Source of the DNA: Desulfosarcina sp.
Lineage (GTDB): Bacteria > Desulfobacterota > Desulfobacteria > Desulfobacterales > JAFDCJ01
Length of the DNA: 46,319 bases
Assembly: GCA_029288035.1 (NCBI GenBank)
Contig: JARFPZ010000147.1
Span: 1 to 46,319, forward strand
Direction: 5' to 3'
Position 1 is the first letter of the stretch. The number at the start of each line of letters is the position of its first letter. A program made the position numbers and the translations under genes. This document shows positions 1-7,962 of this stretch, in pieces. The notes beneath the pieces were generated by a model, which was not told the origin of the DNA, made no database searches, and saw nothing but the letters and a program-made list of their open reading frames with translations.

Positions 1-449
1 GACAGTGCCTGGGTGGTATTCGCCAGTACTGCCGAGGAGAGATGGCCCGGCAAACCCAGAATGTTGCGGTGGAACATCAAAGATGAAATTCCGATCAGAA
101 TGCCGGCCACAAATAACGGAGACAGGTAAAGAACGGCAAAAAGGCCTCGCCAGCGGGATTGGTATTTTAGCAGCCCGATGGCAGCCGAGGCAGCGAAAAT
201 GCACGCCAAAGCACCGGTCCCCGCTCCAATCAAAACACTGTTGAACAGACCCAGATGAAAATCACTCATCATCCACAAGCGCTCATACCATTCCAAGGTG
301 AACTCCGGCGGAAACGGCCAAACGGTATTATCCACGAAGGAAACGTAGATGATAAAGAAAATGGGAAAATAGAGAAATATATATAAAAAAATGAGCAAGC
401 TCGTTTGGGCGATCACAACTGTCCATTCTCTGGGTCCGACCGCGGTCAT
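1..449 (-). CDS. potC: ABC transporter permease, PotC-like (partial)
   Basis: This is the N-terminal 149 codons of a polyamine-type ABC permease; the rest lies beyond the left edge of the window. The ATG at 449 follows the stop of the upstream permease after one base, so the two are translationally linked. The visible protein has an N-terminal membrane helix (VIAQTSLLIFLYIFLYFPIF), the segment YVSFVDNTVWPFPPEFTLEWY typical of PotC-like proteins, and further hydrophobic helices around residues 65-85 and 95-115. In the family the protein pairs with PotB to form the inner-membrane channel. The substrate is not readable from this sequence; spermidine or putrescine is the family default, and other small solutes are possible. 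Confidence 0.85.
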   Translation of the reverse strand, partial: MTAVGPREWTVVIAQTSLLIFLYIFLYFPIFFIIYVSFVDNTVWPFPPEFTLEWYERLWMMSDFHLGLFNSVLIGAGTGALACIFAASAAIGLLKYQSRWRGLFAVLYLSPLFVAGILIGISSLMFHRNILGLPGHLSSAVLANTTQAL

Positions 450-450
450 A

Positions 451-1332
451 TTAAAATTCCTCCCCGGTATAACCGCTTCGCTGCAGGTTAATGGTGCGCC
501 AGATGATCAGAATAAATATCAGACAGATGATGAATAACACGACACCCATGGCCGAGCCTAAGGCCCAGGTACCGGTGGCGCCGAACTGATGTTCGAGAAT
601 ATTGCCATAAAGCGCTCCGTTGACGCCACCAAGAAAACGAGGCGTCACGAAAGCAGCGAAGGTCGGGATGAACACCAGCACAATACCGATGGCAGTTCCG
701 ATCCAGTTCAAGGGCCAGGTTACTTCCAAAAAAGCGCGCCAGGGCTTGGCACCGTTGACATAGGCGACCTCCAAAAGTTTAAAATTAAAATTGAGCAATG
801 AAAGATAGATGGCAAGCATCATAAACGGAATCCAGAGATATACCAACCCAATGGCGGAAGCGACATTGGAGTACATCAGAATTTGGATCGGCTCCAAACC
901 GAAGGTTTGCAGCGCCATGTTTAACAGCCCGATCGGGCCGAGAATTTGTTGAATTGCGGTTACCCGTAAAATGATACCGGTAAAAAATGGTGCTGCGGTC
1001 AGGAGCACCAGAATTAAACGATAGCGACCCCCGCGTTTGGCAACGAGATAAGCAACCGGATACGCATAGATCAGGCATACCAGCGATACGGATACCGCCA
1101 TAACCAAAGACCGCCAGATAAATGTTAAATAGGTTTTCTCACCCAATATGGTTATATAATTATCGACGTTCCAATCCGCAATCAGTTCGTAGCTCTCGGT
1201 TCGCCAGAAACTGAAAACCAGGATGGAGATCAGGGGTAGAATTAAAAAAAGCAGCAGAAAAAAAGCTCCCGGTAGCGTCAGCAATGCAAAGTGAAAATTT
1301 TTATTTTGGCGCCATTGCCGGAAGGTCTTCAT
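451..1332 (-). CDS. potB: ABC transporter permease, PotB-like
   Basis: This 293-residue integral membrane protein belongs to the PotB/BPD-type permease family of spermidine/putrescine-like ABC transporters. About six hydrophobic helices are visible, beginning at residues 15-40 (LLTLPGAFFLLLFLILPLIS). The cytoplasmic EAA-type loop lies near residues 188-206 (EVAYVNGAKPWRAFLEVTWP) and contacts the ATPase in this family. Length is normal. The gene starts two bases after the potA stop and ends one base before the potC start, a tightly packed operon. With PotC it should form the translocation pore in the inner membrane. Confidence 0.9.
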   Translation of the reverse strand: MKTFRQWRQNKNFHFALLTLPGAFFLLLFLILPLISILVFSFWRTESYELIADWNVDNYITILGEKTYLTFIWRSLVMAVSVSLVCLIYAYPVAYLVAKRGGRYRLILVLLTAAPFFTGIILRVTAIQQILGPIGLLNMALQTFGLEPIQILMYSNVASAIGLVYLWIPFMMLAIYLSLLNFNFKLLEVAYVNGAKPWRAFLEVTWPLNWIGTAIGIVLVFIPTFAAFVTPRFLGGVNGALYGNILEHQFGATGTWALGSAMGVVLFIICLIFILIIWRTINLQRSGYTGEEF

Positions 1333-1334
1333 GT

Positions 1335-2426
1335 TTAATTATTCTCCGCCAAAAACGCGTCGCCGTCTTGCGGAAGCCAGGACACCTCGACGGTTTGGCG
1401 GATTTTGAGTGATTGCGGGTCGACGGCGACGCTGCCGACCAACTCTTCACCGTTTTTTAAAACGACAAAATAATCTGAATGCTGTCCCTTGAAGATAATA
1501 TCCCTCAGGGTACATTCAAACCGGTTTTTTCCCCGGGATAGATCAGCTTCCCGCAACGGTTGAATCAGGATTTTTTCATGCTTCAAGAAATAATCGATCT
1601 TATCGCCGGTTTTGGAATTGGAAGGTGTTGGGATGCGTAAATCCAATCCCTTCCAATCCAAAATGGCGATATCGTTTTCCACTCGTTTCATCCGTCCCAG
1701 AATATGGTTGGGTGATCCCAGAAACGACGCGACAAAACGGGTATTCGGGCGATTGTAAAGGTCAAGTTTGGCACCGACCTGTTCAAATTTACCTTCATGC
1801 ATCACCGCCATACGGGAGCTCAGGGTCAACGCTTCCTCTTGATTGTGGGTAACATAGATAAAGGGGATTTCCAACTCAGCTTGGAATCGGCGCATTTCCA
1901 CTTCCATCTCTTTGCGCAACTCAAGGTCCAGGTTGGCTAAAGGCTCATCCAGCAGCAGGATATCAGGCCTGGCAACCAATCCCCGGGCCAGGGCAACCCG
2001 CTGTTTTTGGCCGCCCGAAAGCTGGTGGGGGTATCGATTTTCAAATCCTTCCATCCTGACCAGCCCAAGAACCCAATCGAGTTGTTCTTTTTTTTTGCTT
2101 GCCGGTAATTTCTGCATCTTGAGGGGGAAGGTGATATTCTCAGCGACGATTTTATGGGGAAAGAGTAGAAAATCTTGAAATACCATTCCGATACCACGTG
2201 CATAGGGGGGCAGTCTGGTGACGTCGCGGCCACCGACATGAACCCTACCGTTGCCCGGTGTTTCCAGACCGGCAATAATTCTGAGCAATGTCGTCTTGCC
2301 GGAGCCGCTCGGACCGAGGAGAGAGAAAAATTCGCCTTGACCGACATCAAGGCTGACTTGGTCGACCGCCCGAACCTTGCCGAATGTCTTCTCAACTTGC
2401 ACCAGTTTTAAAGCAGGCTCCGTCAT
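1335..2426 (-). CDS. potA: ABC transporter ATP-binding protein, PotA-like
   Basis: This is the ATPase of the polyamine-type importer. Motifs in order are Walker A (GPSGSGKTTLLR), Q-loop (VFQDFLLFP), signature LSGGQKQRVALARG, Walker B (ILLLDEPLANLD) and the switch histidine (VTHNQEEAL). A C-terminal TOBE-like regulatory domain fills about the last 120 residues. I place the start at the ATG at 2426 (MTEPALKL, 363 residues). An in-frame TTG at 2447 would add seven residues, but neither start has a strong ribosome-binding site. A 300-bp gap with a large inverted repeat separates it from the upstream binding-protein gene, so potABC may have its own promoter or depend on read-through. Confidence 0.92.
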   Translation of the reverse strand: MTEPALKLVQVEKTFGKVRAVDQVSLDVGQGEFFSLLGPSGSGKTTLLRIIAGLETPGNGRVHVGGRDVTRLPPYARGIGMVFQDFLLFPHKIVAENITFPLKMQKLPASKKKEQLDWVLGLVRMEGFENRYPHQLSGGQKQRVALARGLVARPDILLLDEPLANLDLELRKEMEVEMRRFQAELEIPFIYVTHNQEEALTLSSRMAVMHEGKFEQVGAKLDLYNRPNTRFVASFLGSPNHILGRMKRVENDIAILDWKGLDLRIPTPSNSKTGDKIDYFLKHEKILIQPLREADLSRGKNRFECTLRDIIFKGQHSDYFVVLKNGEELVGSVAVDPQSLKIRQTVEVSWLPQDGDAFLAENN

Positions 2427-2536
2427 TACTGATTCCCAAAGCGTCAAAGGTTGAAACGATATGAAAGTGCAACCGGCTGGTCACACTATCAATATAATAT
2501 ATCGCAAGCACCCTGCTAATTGGCGGCAGTTAATTA

Positions 2537-2677
2537 GTTTCCATCCACAAATAGTCTTTTTGCCCAATCTCAGCGTCAATCTGTGCGCTGGCTTGTGCGG
2601 CGTAGTAAACTACGCCTCCGCACAAGCGCTTGATTTCCTTGACCTTGGACAAAAATCCTCATTTCTGGATTGGAAAC
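2537..2677. repeat. Long imperfect inverted repeat (MITE-like) between binding protein and potA
   Basis: The two halves are about 69 bp each. The inner arms are GCTTGTGCGGCGTAG at 2591-2605 and CTACGCCTCCGCACAAGC at 2610-2627, separated by TAAA. Outer matching blocks run from GTTTCC at 2537 to GGAAAC at 2677. As RNA it would fold into a long stem in the middle of the operon, between the binding-protein gene and the ATPase. No coding sequence is apparent. It could act as an mRNA-processing or attenuation structure that sets stoichiometry, or be only an inserted miniature element. Confidence 0.7.
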
Positions 2678-2726
2678 ACCAAAAGGTGCCCTTCTTCAGT
2701 AACGGTCTTTTATGGGCGGGCACTAA

Positions 2727-3941
2727 TTAGGAAGCCTCGACATCCGACCAGATACGTTCCCATTTCTCGGGCGACGACGGGGCATCAAACTGATACAACC
2801 CCTTGATGGCATCCGTGTTGTTTAGGAAGAGAGTGTCCACGTATCGCTTGGGAATCATTTTACGCACGTCGACCGTGGGTGCCCAGCCGATCTCTTCGGC
2901 TACAATCACCATGTTTTCAGGTTTCAATCGATAGTCGATCCACTTATGCGCCAGTTCGCTTTTTTCGCTGTCTTTGACACCTGACGTCAGACACCAAGTG
3001 TCCACCCATCCCAACCCACCTTCTTTGGGATGGAGCAAATGCTTCATGCGAAGCTTGGATTTGCCGTCAAGATAGTCGAAGTGGATCAGGCGATAGACAC
3101 CGGACCACTCAGGCGCAGCCCAAACCGCCTGGGCGCGCAGCAGTCGTTCCAGGGTGGCCTCATCGTTCCAGCGGGTAAGCAGGTATTTTTTCTGTTCGAT
3201 CAGGAGTTTTTTGCACTCCTCAAGCTCATTGTCATACAGCACGTATGGGTTGAAGGGCTTGCCGTCCGGACGCTCTTTATCTTTTGTTCCCATACGGTGG
3301 CAAACCAGAATACCGGTTAAGGCGATGTTCTCCTCGAAACGGGCACTGACACAAAGATGACCTTTGTATTTCGGGTTGTACAAGAGATAAATCGAATCGG
3401 AATCTTCTTCTGCCACTTTGTCCATATTGATCGTAATGCCGTAGCCGCCCCAGCAGTTGGGTGCCGCGATCATGTTGTCACCTGTCTCCTCTTTGAGCAG
3501 CATGAAATTGGGCGGCATAAAGACCGGAAACACATATTGCATGTTTGAAATCTTGCCGTAGTCAACCGGTTGGGTGAGGCCCTGTTTGGCATACAGCCGG
3601 GGCCAGAAACCATCCGCCATGACCAGGTCGAAGTCTTTGACACCTCCGCCGCGCAGCTTGTTGTAAGCCTCCGAGTTGCCGTCGAAAAACCCGGCGCTGA
3701 CCTTGCAGTTATACTCGTTTTCGAATTTGGCAGTCAGTTTCTTTACATTATAGTGTTCCCACCCCAACCAGCGCAGCTCCAACTTCGCTGCTTTTGAAGT
3801 TCGAACGAATGGACCCATATTGGCTGCGGTAAAGGCCACAGCGGCACCCACTGTGCTTTTTTTGATAAACGCCCGTCGCGTCAACGGTTTCTCAAACGTT
3901 CTCTGCTGCTTCCCATTTTTTTCTTTGGTGATTTTACGCAT
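2727..3941 (-). CDS. Extracellular solute-binding protein, polyamine (PotD) type, Tat-exported
   Basis: This 404-residue periplasmic binding protein (SBP family 1, PotD-like) delivers substrate to the permease pair encoded downstream. The N-terminus carries a twin-arginine signal (TRRAFIKKS, residues 22-30) followed by a hydrophobic stretch and an AXA-like site near SKAA, so export is likely through the Tat pathway. The mature part starts near KLELRWLGWEHYNVKKLTAK, the usual opening of this family. The start overlaps the stop of the upstream HAD gene by eight bases, so the two are co-translated. It does not closely match a spermidine-specific PotD that I can recall, so substrate assignment stays at family level. 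Confidence 0.85.
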   Translation of the reverse strand: MRKITKEKNGKQQRTFEKPLTRRAFIKKSTVGAAVAFTAANMGPFVRTSKAAKLELRWLGWEHYNVKKLTAKFENEYNCKVSAGFFDGNSEAYNKLRGGGVKDFDLVMADGFWPRLYAKQGLTQPVDYGKISNMQYVFPVFMPPNFMLLKEETGDNMIAAPNCWGGYGITINMDKVAEEDSDSIYLLYNPKYKGHLCVSARFEENIALTGILVCHRMGTKDKERPDGKPFNPYVLYDNELEECKKLLIEQKKYLLTRWNDEATLERLLRAQAVWAAPEWSGVYRLIHFDYLDGKSKLRMKHLLHPKEGGLGWVDTWCLTSGVKDSEKSELAHKWIDYRLKPENMVIVAEEIGWAPTVDVRKMIPKRYVDTLFLNNTDAIKGLYQFDAPSSPEKWERIWSDVEAS

Positions 3942-4746
3942 TTTTACCCTCCTTTTTTAAGGTAAGAAGTTTATCCACCATTTCGGCAAATCCGAAACCG
4001 CCCTCCTTACGGGTGATCCAGGCAGGATTGCAAGGCATTTGACCTTCAAACTGCAAGACATTGGCCACGCCGACTGAATGGGGAAAGTAGGCAAACATCG
4101 GCGCGTCATTGGGGGAGTCTCCGATATAAATGACGTCCTGTTTTATGTCTGCCAAGTTCTCTTGAAAAACTTCTTCGAATAAAAAACGGGTCATCGTCAG
4201 TTTGTCATACTCGCCAAACCAGCCGTTGACGTGGATGGAGCTAACTTTGGCCTCGGCACCGACTTCTTTAAATAAACCGACGATCTGATCGACCGTCTCT
4301 CCGGACAAGGGCGGGATGTCTTCACAATAGTCGATTGCCAGATCCGCTTCACGGTAGGGTTGGTCGGCAGAAATGCCGGCAGCTGGAATTTTTTCCAGGA
4401 TATGCCGTTTTAATTCTTCCAACTTCCGACGATCGGCCTCTCGCTGATTTTCCGGCTTGAAATAGCGTCGCAGCATTTTGCGCGCCGTCTCGTCGTAGCG
4501 AAAATAAAAGGCGCCATTTTCGCCCACCAGGCCATCCACCGGCCACATCCGGGCAATGTGATCACACCACCCGGCCGGCCTGCCGGTGATCGGAATGCTG
4601 CGAATACGCTCATCTCTCAAACGTTCCATGGCAACAAAAACAACGGCAGGCAGACGGCCCTTTACGGTAAGGGTGTCGTCAATGTCTGTTAGGATATATC
4701 TAATTTGCCGACTTCGCTCAGCGGGGAATTCATCAAATGGTTTCAT
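3934..4746 (-). CDS. HAD-superfamily phosphatase (Cof / MPGP-like, subclass IIB)
   Basis: This 270-residue hydrolase has HAD motif I DIDDTLT (residues 21-27), with Asp nucleophile and acid/base residues. Motif II is in SIPITGRPAGW, and motif IV is YIGDSPNDAPMF near residue 220. A large cap domain between motifs II and III is typical of the IIB group, which includes mannosyl-3-phosphoglycerate and sugar phosphatases. It is the first gene of the transporter operon and overlaps the binding-protein start by eight bases. A phosphatase as operon leader suggests that the imported compound, or a by-product, is dephosphorylated, but the substrate cannot be deduced. The ribosome-binding site is weak (GGCAGCCAAG). 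Confidence 0.85.
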   Translation of the reverse strand: MKPFDEFPAERSRQIRYILTDIDDTLTVKGRLPAVVFVAMERLRDERIRSIPITGRPAGWCDHIARMWPVDGLVGENGAFYFRYDETARKMLRRYFKPENQREADRRKLEELKRHILEKIPAAGISADQPYREADLAIDYCEDIPPLSGETVDQIVGLFKEVGAEAKVSSIHVNGWFGEYDKLTMTRFLFEEVFQENLADIKQDVIYIGDSPNDAPMFAYFPHSVGVANVLQFEGQMPCNPAWITRKEGGFGFAEMVDKLLTLKKEGKNA

Positions 4747-4905
4747 CTTGGCTGCCTGACGTTAACTCAATTCATAAGAATTACTTTGCAATTCGCCGGC
4801 GGGTTGCCGGAAAATGCAAAGATCTCACATACAGGGGACTTATTATCGCGGAGTTGGATTACAAAGGTTTCTATAAGGAAAAGAAAAAAAAAACAACCTT
4901 TTTAT

Positions 4906-4934
4906 TTGACAATAATATTCATTTTCTATATAGT
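4906..4934 (+). promoter_or_regulatory. Sigma70-type promoter of the amino-acid binding protein gene
   Basis: TTGACA at 4906-4911, a 17-bp spacer and TATAGT at 4929-4934 match the consensus at 11 of 12 positions. Transcription would start near 4941, giving a 5' leader of about 213 nt before the ATG at 5154. The rest of the gap from 4747 holds a small stem-loop (CTTTGCA 4784-4790 with TGCAAAG 4815-4821) in the leader of the divergent HAD operon. I saw no clear minus-strand promoter there. Confidence 0.75.
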
Positions 4935-4989
4935 ATTTCAAATTCTAAATATGGTTATTGTGTTGGTTTCGGTAGTTTGGAGACGAATG

Positions 4990-5140
4990 CGTACTTTTTA
5001 TGAAACCGTGAATTCTGGTCCGGAACCTACCGCAGATATGACAATATGCCGAACGGCGTAAACCATGGGATTCGTTCGCCGAAAGGGACAGGATATTTTC
5101 TATTTTGGTGCAAATAGGTCGGCATTTAACACCCAGATTA
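4990..5140 (+). other. Structured 5' leader, unassigned
   Basis: The leader between the promoter and the binding-protein gene contains several self-complementary pieces. CGAACG pairs with CGTTCG across a 17-nt loop in the 5050-5090 region. CTGGTCC near 5020 can pair, with one mismatch, with GGGACAG near 5090. GGTG pairs with CACC shortly before the ribosome-binding site. No poly-T attenuator follows. I do not recognise a known riboswitch class. It could be a regulatory leader or simply untranslated sequence. Confidence 0.3.
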
Positions 5141-5153
5141 AAAAGGAGGAAAC

Positions 5154-5945
5154 ATGAAAAAATTTTTAATTGCAATTGCTCTCATCACATTGTTATTTGC
5201 GGCCGGAACCGTTCTGGCTAAAGACTGGAAACTGGTGCGCATCGGCGTGGAAGGTGCATACCCGCCCTTTAGCTATACGACAGCCGACGGCGAGCTAGAA
5301 GGTTTCGACATCGACATCGCCCGAGCGCTGGGCAAGGCCATGGGAGTTGATATCAAACTGGTGGCGCAGGACTGGGACGGCATCATTCCGGCCTTGATGG
5401 CCAGAAAGTACGACGCCATCATCGCCTCCATGTCGATTACCGAGGAAAGAAAGAAAAAGGTAGCCTTTACCAACAAATATTACAATACCCCCGCAAAATT
5501 CGTCTGCAAGAAAGGCGCCATGAAAGATTTCACCCGCGAACAGGTGGCAGAAGCAACCGCCGGCAAGAAAATCGGTGTTCAGCGCGCCACCATTCACGAC
5601 AATTTCATTACCGATAACGGCGGTGAAGGCGTAGAAATCAAGCGTTACGCTACCCAGGACGAGGCCTATATGGACCTGGTGGCCGGACGAGTGGACATGT
5701 TGCTGGCAGACAGCGTCGCCATTGACGGGGGCTTTCTTAAGAAACCTGAAGGGCAAGATTATCAGTTCGTCGGTCCTGATTTGACGGACAAAAAATGGTT
5801 CGGCGAGGGGTCCGGTATTGCCTGCCGCAAAAAGGATACGGATCTGGTAGAAATGTTCAACAAAGCCATCGTGCAAATCCGTTCAGATGGAACCTACAAG
5901 AGCATTCAGGACAAATACTTCGATTTCGACGTGTACGGCGAATAG
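5154..5945 (+). CDS. Basic amino-acid ABC transporter substrate-binding protein (ArgT/HisJ type)
   Basis: This 263-residue periplasmic protein has a clear Sec signal peptide (residues 1-22, cleavage after TVLA). The mature part follows ArgT/HisJ closely, with GELEGFDIDIARALGKAMG, the SITEERKKKVAFTNKYY block, and the C-terminus KYFDFDVYG. That family binds lysine, arginine, ornithine or histidine and feeds a HisQMP-type transporter. A strong ribosome-binding site (AAGGAGG, 5143-5149) sits five bases before the ATG. It is a single-gene unit with its own promoter and terminator, facing a complete amino-acid transporter operon encoded on the other strand. It may be a second receptor for those permeases. 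Confidence 0.93.
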   Translation: MKKFLIAIALITLLFAAGTVLAKDWKLVRIGVEGAYPPFSYTTADGELEGFDIDIARALGKAMGVDIKLVAQDWDGIIPALMARKYDAIIASMSITEERKKKVAFTNKYYNTPAKFVCKKGAMKDFTREQVAEATAGKKIGVQRATIHDNFITDNGGEGVEIKRYATQDEAYMDLVAGRVDMLLADSVAIDGGFLKKPEGQDYQFVGPDLTDKKWFGEGSGIACRKKDTDLVEMFNKAIVQIRSDGTYKSIQDKYFDFDVYGE

Positions 5946-6010
5946 GCCGAAGCAGTAAGGATGATCCTGTTTCACGGTTGATCGTTGACACAAAAATTAA
6001 CCATTTCACT

Positions 6011-6043
6011 CAATGGGGGAGGCTTGCTCCCCCATTGGTTTTT
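6011..6043 (+). terminator. Rho-independent terminator after the binding-protein gene
   Basis: A perfect 11-bp stem (CAATGGGGGAG, 6011-6021, with CTCCCCCATTG, 6027-6037) encloses a 5-nt loop. It is followed by G and five T residues (6039-6043). It lies 65 bases past the stop codon. Confidence 0.9.
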
Positions 6044-6088
6044 GAAACGCGCACATTTTTGTTACTGGCAATTTATGAGATTTTGATT

Positions 6089-6157
6089 GTGGGAGCGGCT
6101 TCCAGCCGCGATGATAGCTGTAAGCGACTTTTTTTCGCGGCTGGAAGCCGCTCCCAC
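6089..6157. repeat. REP-like palindromic pair, copy 1
   Basis: A 23-bp arm (6089-6111, beginning GTGGGAGCGGCTTCCAGC) is repeated perfectly as its reverse complement at 6135-6157, with 23 bases between. Each arm also contains its own small palindrome (GCGGCTTCCAGCCGC). A second copy with one mismatch lies at 42807-42884. The arrangement resembles REP/BIME elements, which are mobilised in trans by REP-associated tyrosine transposases. No such transposase is in this window. Confidence 0.85.
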
Positions 6158-6246
6158 GAGAAATTGATGTAAATTTGATGACATTGACCCCCTATTTAAT
6201 CAAGTTTCATACAAGGTTTCGGGTGTCAGGAAGGCGCGTCACTAAA

Positions 6247-6325
6247 TCCTGAACAATGAAACCTGTAACCCTCAGTTTCTAAGCAACATGTTCTCAGAAA
6301 AGACCCGCTAAGCAACTAGTTAAGC
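6247..6325 (+). repeat. Dispersed 3'-end element (family R1), diverged copy
   Basis: This contains TCCTGAACAATGAAACCTG and then CAACATGTTCTCAGAAAAG followed by a CTAAG tract. The blocks match, with changes, those at 7889-7953 and 39700-39763. Immediately before it are two 7-bp units (AGGTTTC GGGTGTC, 6214-6227). It ends 22 bases from the stop codon of the permease gene at 6348. Confidence 0.55.
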
Positions 6326-6347
6326 GAAAGAACATCCAATGGTAGGG

Positions 6348-7046
6348 TCAACTTTTTCTGGGATGCAAATAGGCATGCCAATGCCGTTCGACCCTTTTGA
6401 ATCCCCAAACGATAAGAAACGTCAATGCTAAATAAAACAGCCCTGCGGTGATAAACGATTCAAACGGGACAAAATTTCTGGCATTGACAATTTTGGCGGC
6501 ACCGAACAAATCGACAATGGTAATGACACCTGCCAGTGCGCTGCCGTGCAACATGAAGATCACTTCATTGCCGTAGGCAGGCAGAGCACGCCGGAAGGTA
6601 CTGGGCAATATAATGCGCCGATAAATCAAGGCCTTGGACATGCCGCAGGCCTTGGCAGCTTCGATTTCACCAAAGGCGGTTTGTTCAATCGTGCCGCGCA
6701 GGATTTCGGCCGTATAAGCGGCAGTATTCAGTGCAAAAGCAAGCAGGGCACATGCGTAGGCTTGCTTGAAGATTACCCACAGGAAACTCTCATGCACGGC
6801 CTCAAACTGCCCCATGCCGTGGTAAATCATAAACATTTGCACCAGCAGCGGCGTACCCCGGAAAAAATAGATGTAGGCCTTAGGCACCATGCTTACCCAT
6901 CTATTTTTTGATGTCGCCAGCAAGGCAATGGGTAAGGCCAGGCACAGTCCTAACGCCAGAGAGGAAACAACCAAAACAATCGTGACTCTGAGCCCTTGAA
7001 AATACAGCGGCAGATTATCTATAATGACCTGAAAATCCATAGCCAA
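6348..7046 (-). CDS. Polar amino-acid ABC transporter permease (HisM-like)
   Basis: This 232-residue inner-membrane permease of the HisM/OccM/ArtM family has about five hydrophobic helices. The conserved RGTPLLVQMFMIYHG lies near residues 64-78 and the EAA loop EIEAAKACGMSKALIYRRII near residues 126-145, both characteristic of polar amino-acid permeases. It is the last gene of the four-gene operon and starts five bases after the stop of the HisQ-like gene. Paired with that gene it should form the channel for basic or related amino acids. Confidence 0.92.
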   Translation of the reverse strand: MAMDFQVIIDNLPLYFQGLRVTIVLVVSSLALGLCLALPIALLATSKNRWVSMVPKAYIYFFRGTPLLVQMFMIYHGMGQFEAVHESFLWVIFKQAYACALLAFALNTAAYTAEILRGTIEQTAFGEIEAAKACGMSKALIYRRIILPSTFRRALPAYGNEVIFMLHGSALAGVITIVDLFGAAKIVNARNFVPFESFITAGLFYLALTFLIVWGFKRVERHWHAYLHPRKS

Positions 7047-7051
7047 ATACT

Positions 7052-7738
7052 CTATGACTTGCGTACGCCGACACTATACCGCCGATCCATCCATCTTACG
7101 CCCACATCGGAGATGCCGGTAATGATTAGAAACAAAAATGCAACAACGCAATAAAATGTGAATGGTTTTCTGGTAGATCCGCCCGCTAAGCCGGCATTGT
7201 AGACCATATCCTGCAGGCCGATAACGGAAACCAATGCAGTGGTTTTTGTCAACACCAACCAGTTATTTCCAAATCCCGGCAGGGCATGTCGTACCATGGC
7301 GGGGAACGTAACGCGTAAAAAAACTTGTAGCGGTGTCATGCCAAACGCGTAGCCGGCCTCAATTTCACCTCGGGATACGGCCAAAATACCGCCGCGAAAA
7401 GACTCTGTCATATAGGCACCGAAAATAAAACCGATGGTGAGGACACCCGCCAAAAATGGACTCACATCGATATACTCCCATCCCAGTTTCTCACCGATAT
7501 TATTCACTAGGATCTGGCCCCCAAAAAAAATAAGGGTCATAAGAACCAAATCCGGCATCCCTCGGATTACCGTCGTGTAAATTCCCGCTACACTCTGGGC
7601 AAGGTGGGATCTGGACAGCTTGGCAAGGGCACCAATCATTCCGAGTACCACCGAAATAATAAGCGACAGCAATGCCACTTCGACGGTCAGCAGCATTCCT
7701 TTCAGGATTAGGGGGATATAGTCTATCACATATGACAT
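7052..7738 (-). CDS. Polar amino-acid ABC transporter permease (HisQ-like)
   Basis: This 228-residue permease has the family blocks IRGMPDLVLMTLIFFGG near residues 58-74 and the EAA loop EIEAGYAFGMTPLQVFLRVT near residues 125-144. It resembles HisQ/OccQ. The N-terminal helix starts at residue 10. It is followed five bases later by the second permease gene. Upstream, 224 bases separate it from the binding-protein gene, and that gap is filled by heptamer repeats and an R1 element. The operon is therefore interrupted here, and permease expression may be reduced relative to the binding protein. Confidence 0.92.
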   Translation of the reverse strand: MSYVIDYIPLILKGMLLTVEVALLSLIISVVLGMIGALAKLSRSHLAQSVAGIYTTVIRGMPDLVLMTLIFFGGQILVNNIGEKLGWEYIDVSPFLAGVLTIGFIFGAYMTESFRGGILAVSRGEIEAGYAFGMTPLQVFLRVTFPAMVRHALPGFGNNWLVLTKTTALVSVIGLQDMVYNAGLAGGSTRKPFTFYCVVAFLFLIITGISDVGVRWMDRRYSVGVRKS

Positions 7739-7840
7739 TACTTGTTCACTCTTACACCTAAGCTTTTTCCGAAACTAGGCCCGTATAAAGTGGCCCCTGA
7801 GGGGCAGCAACGACACTGATTATCTATGAACGAAACATAT

Positions 7841-7868
7841 AGGTTTCAAGTGTCAGGTTTCGGGTGTC
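7841..7868 (+). repeat. Heptamer tandem tract (AGGTTTC / RRGTGTC)
   Basis: Four 7-bp units in a row: AGGTTTC, AAGTGTC, AGGTTTC, GGGTGTC. It lies between the binding-protein and permease genes and directly precedes an R1 element. Confidence 0.75.
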
Positions 7869-7888
7869 AGGGAGTTGAGGCGTTAAAT

Positions 7889-7953
7889 CCTGAAACCTGA
7901 CACCTTCATCTTCTTACAACATGTTTTTAGAAAGAATGGACTAAGGGCCTAAT
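7889..7953 (+). repeat. Dispersed 3'-end element (family R1), reference copy
   Basis: The element runs from CCTGAAACCTGACACCTTCA through CAACATGTTTTTAGAAAGAA to GGACTAAGGGCCTAAT. It ends nine bases from the stop codon of the binding-protein gene at 7963. Copies sit at 39700-39763 (same orientation relative to the gene), 6247-6325 (diverged) and 12373-12408 (inverted). Confidence 0.8.
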
Positions 7954-7962
7954 GTGGCATAC

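Noticed and set aside
2461-2730. 89-codon open frame on the plus strand between potA and the binding-protein gene
   Set aside because: It runs through the large inverted repeat, lacks a ribosome-binding site and resembles no protein.
4990-5110. Glycine or guanidine-type riboswitch
   Set aside because: Short pieces (CGCCGAAAGGGACAGG, CTGGTCCG) recall these classes, but the full conserved cores are not present in order.
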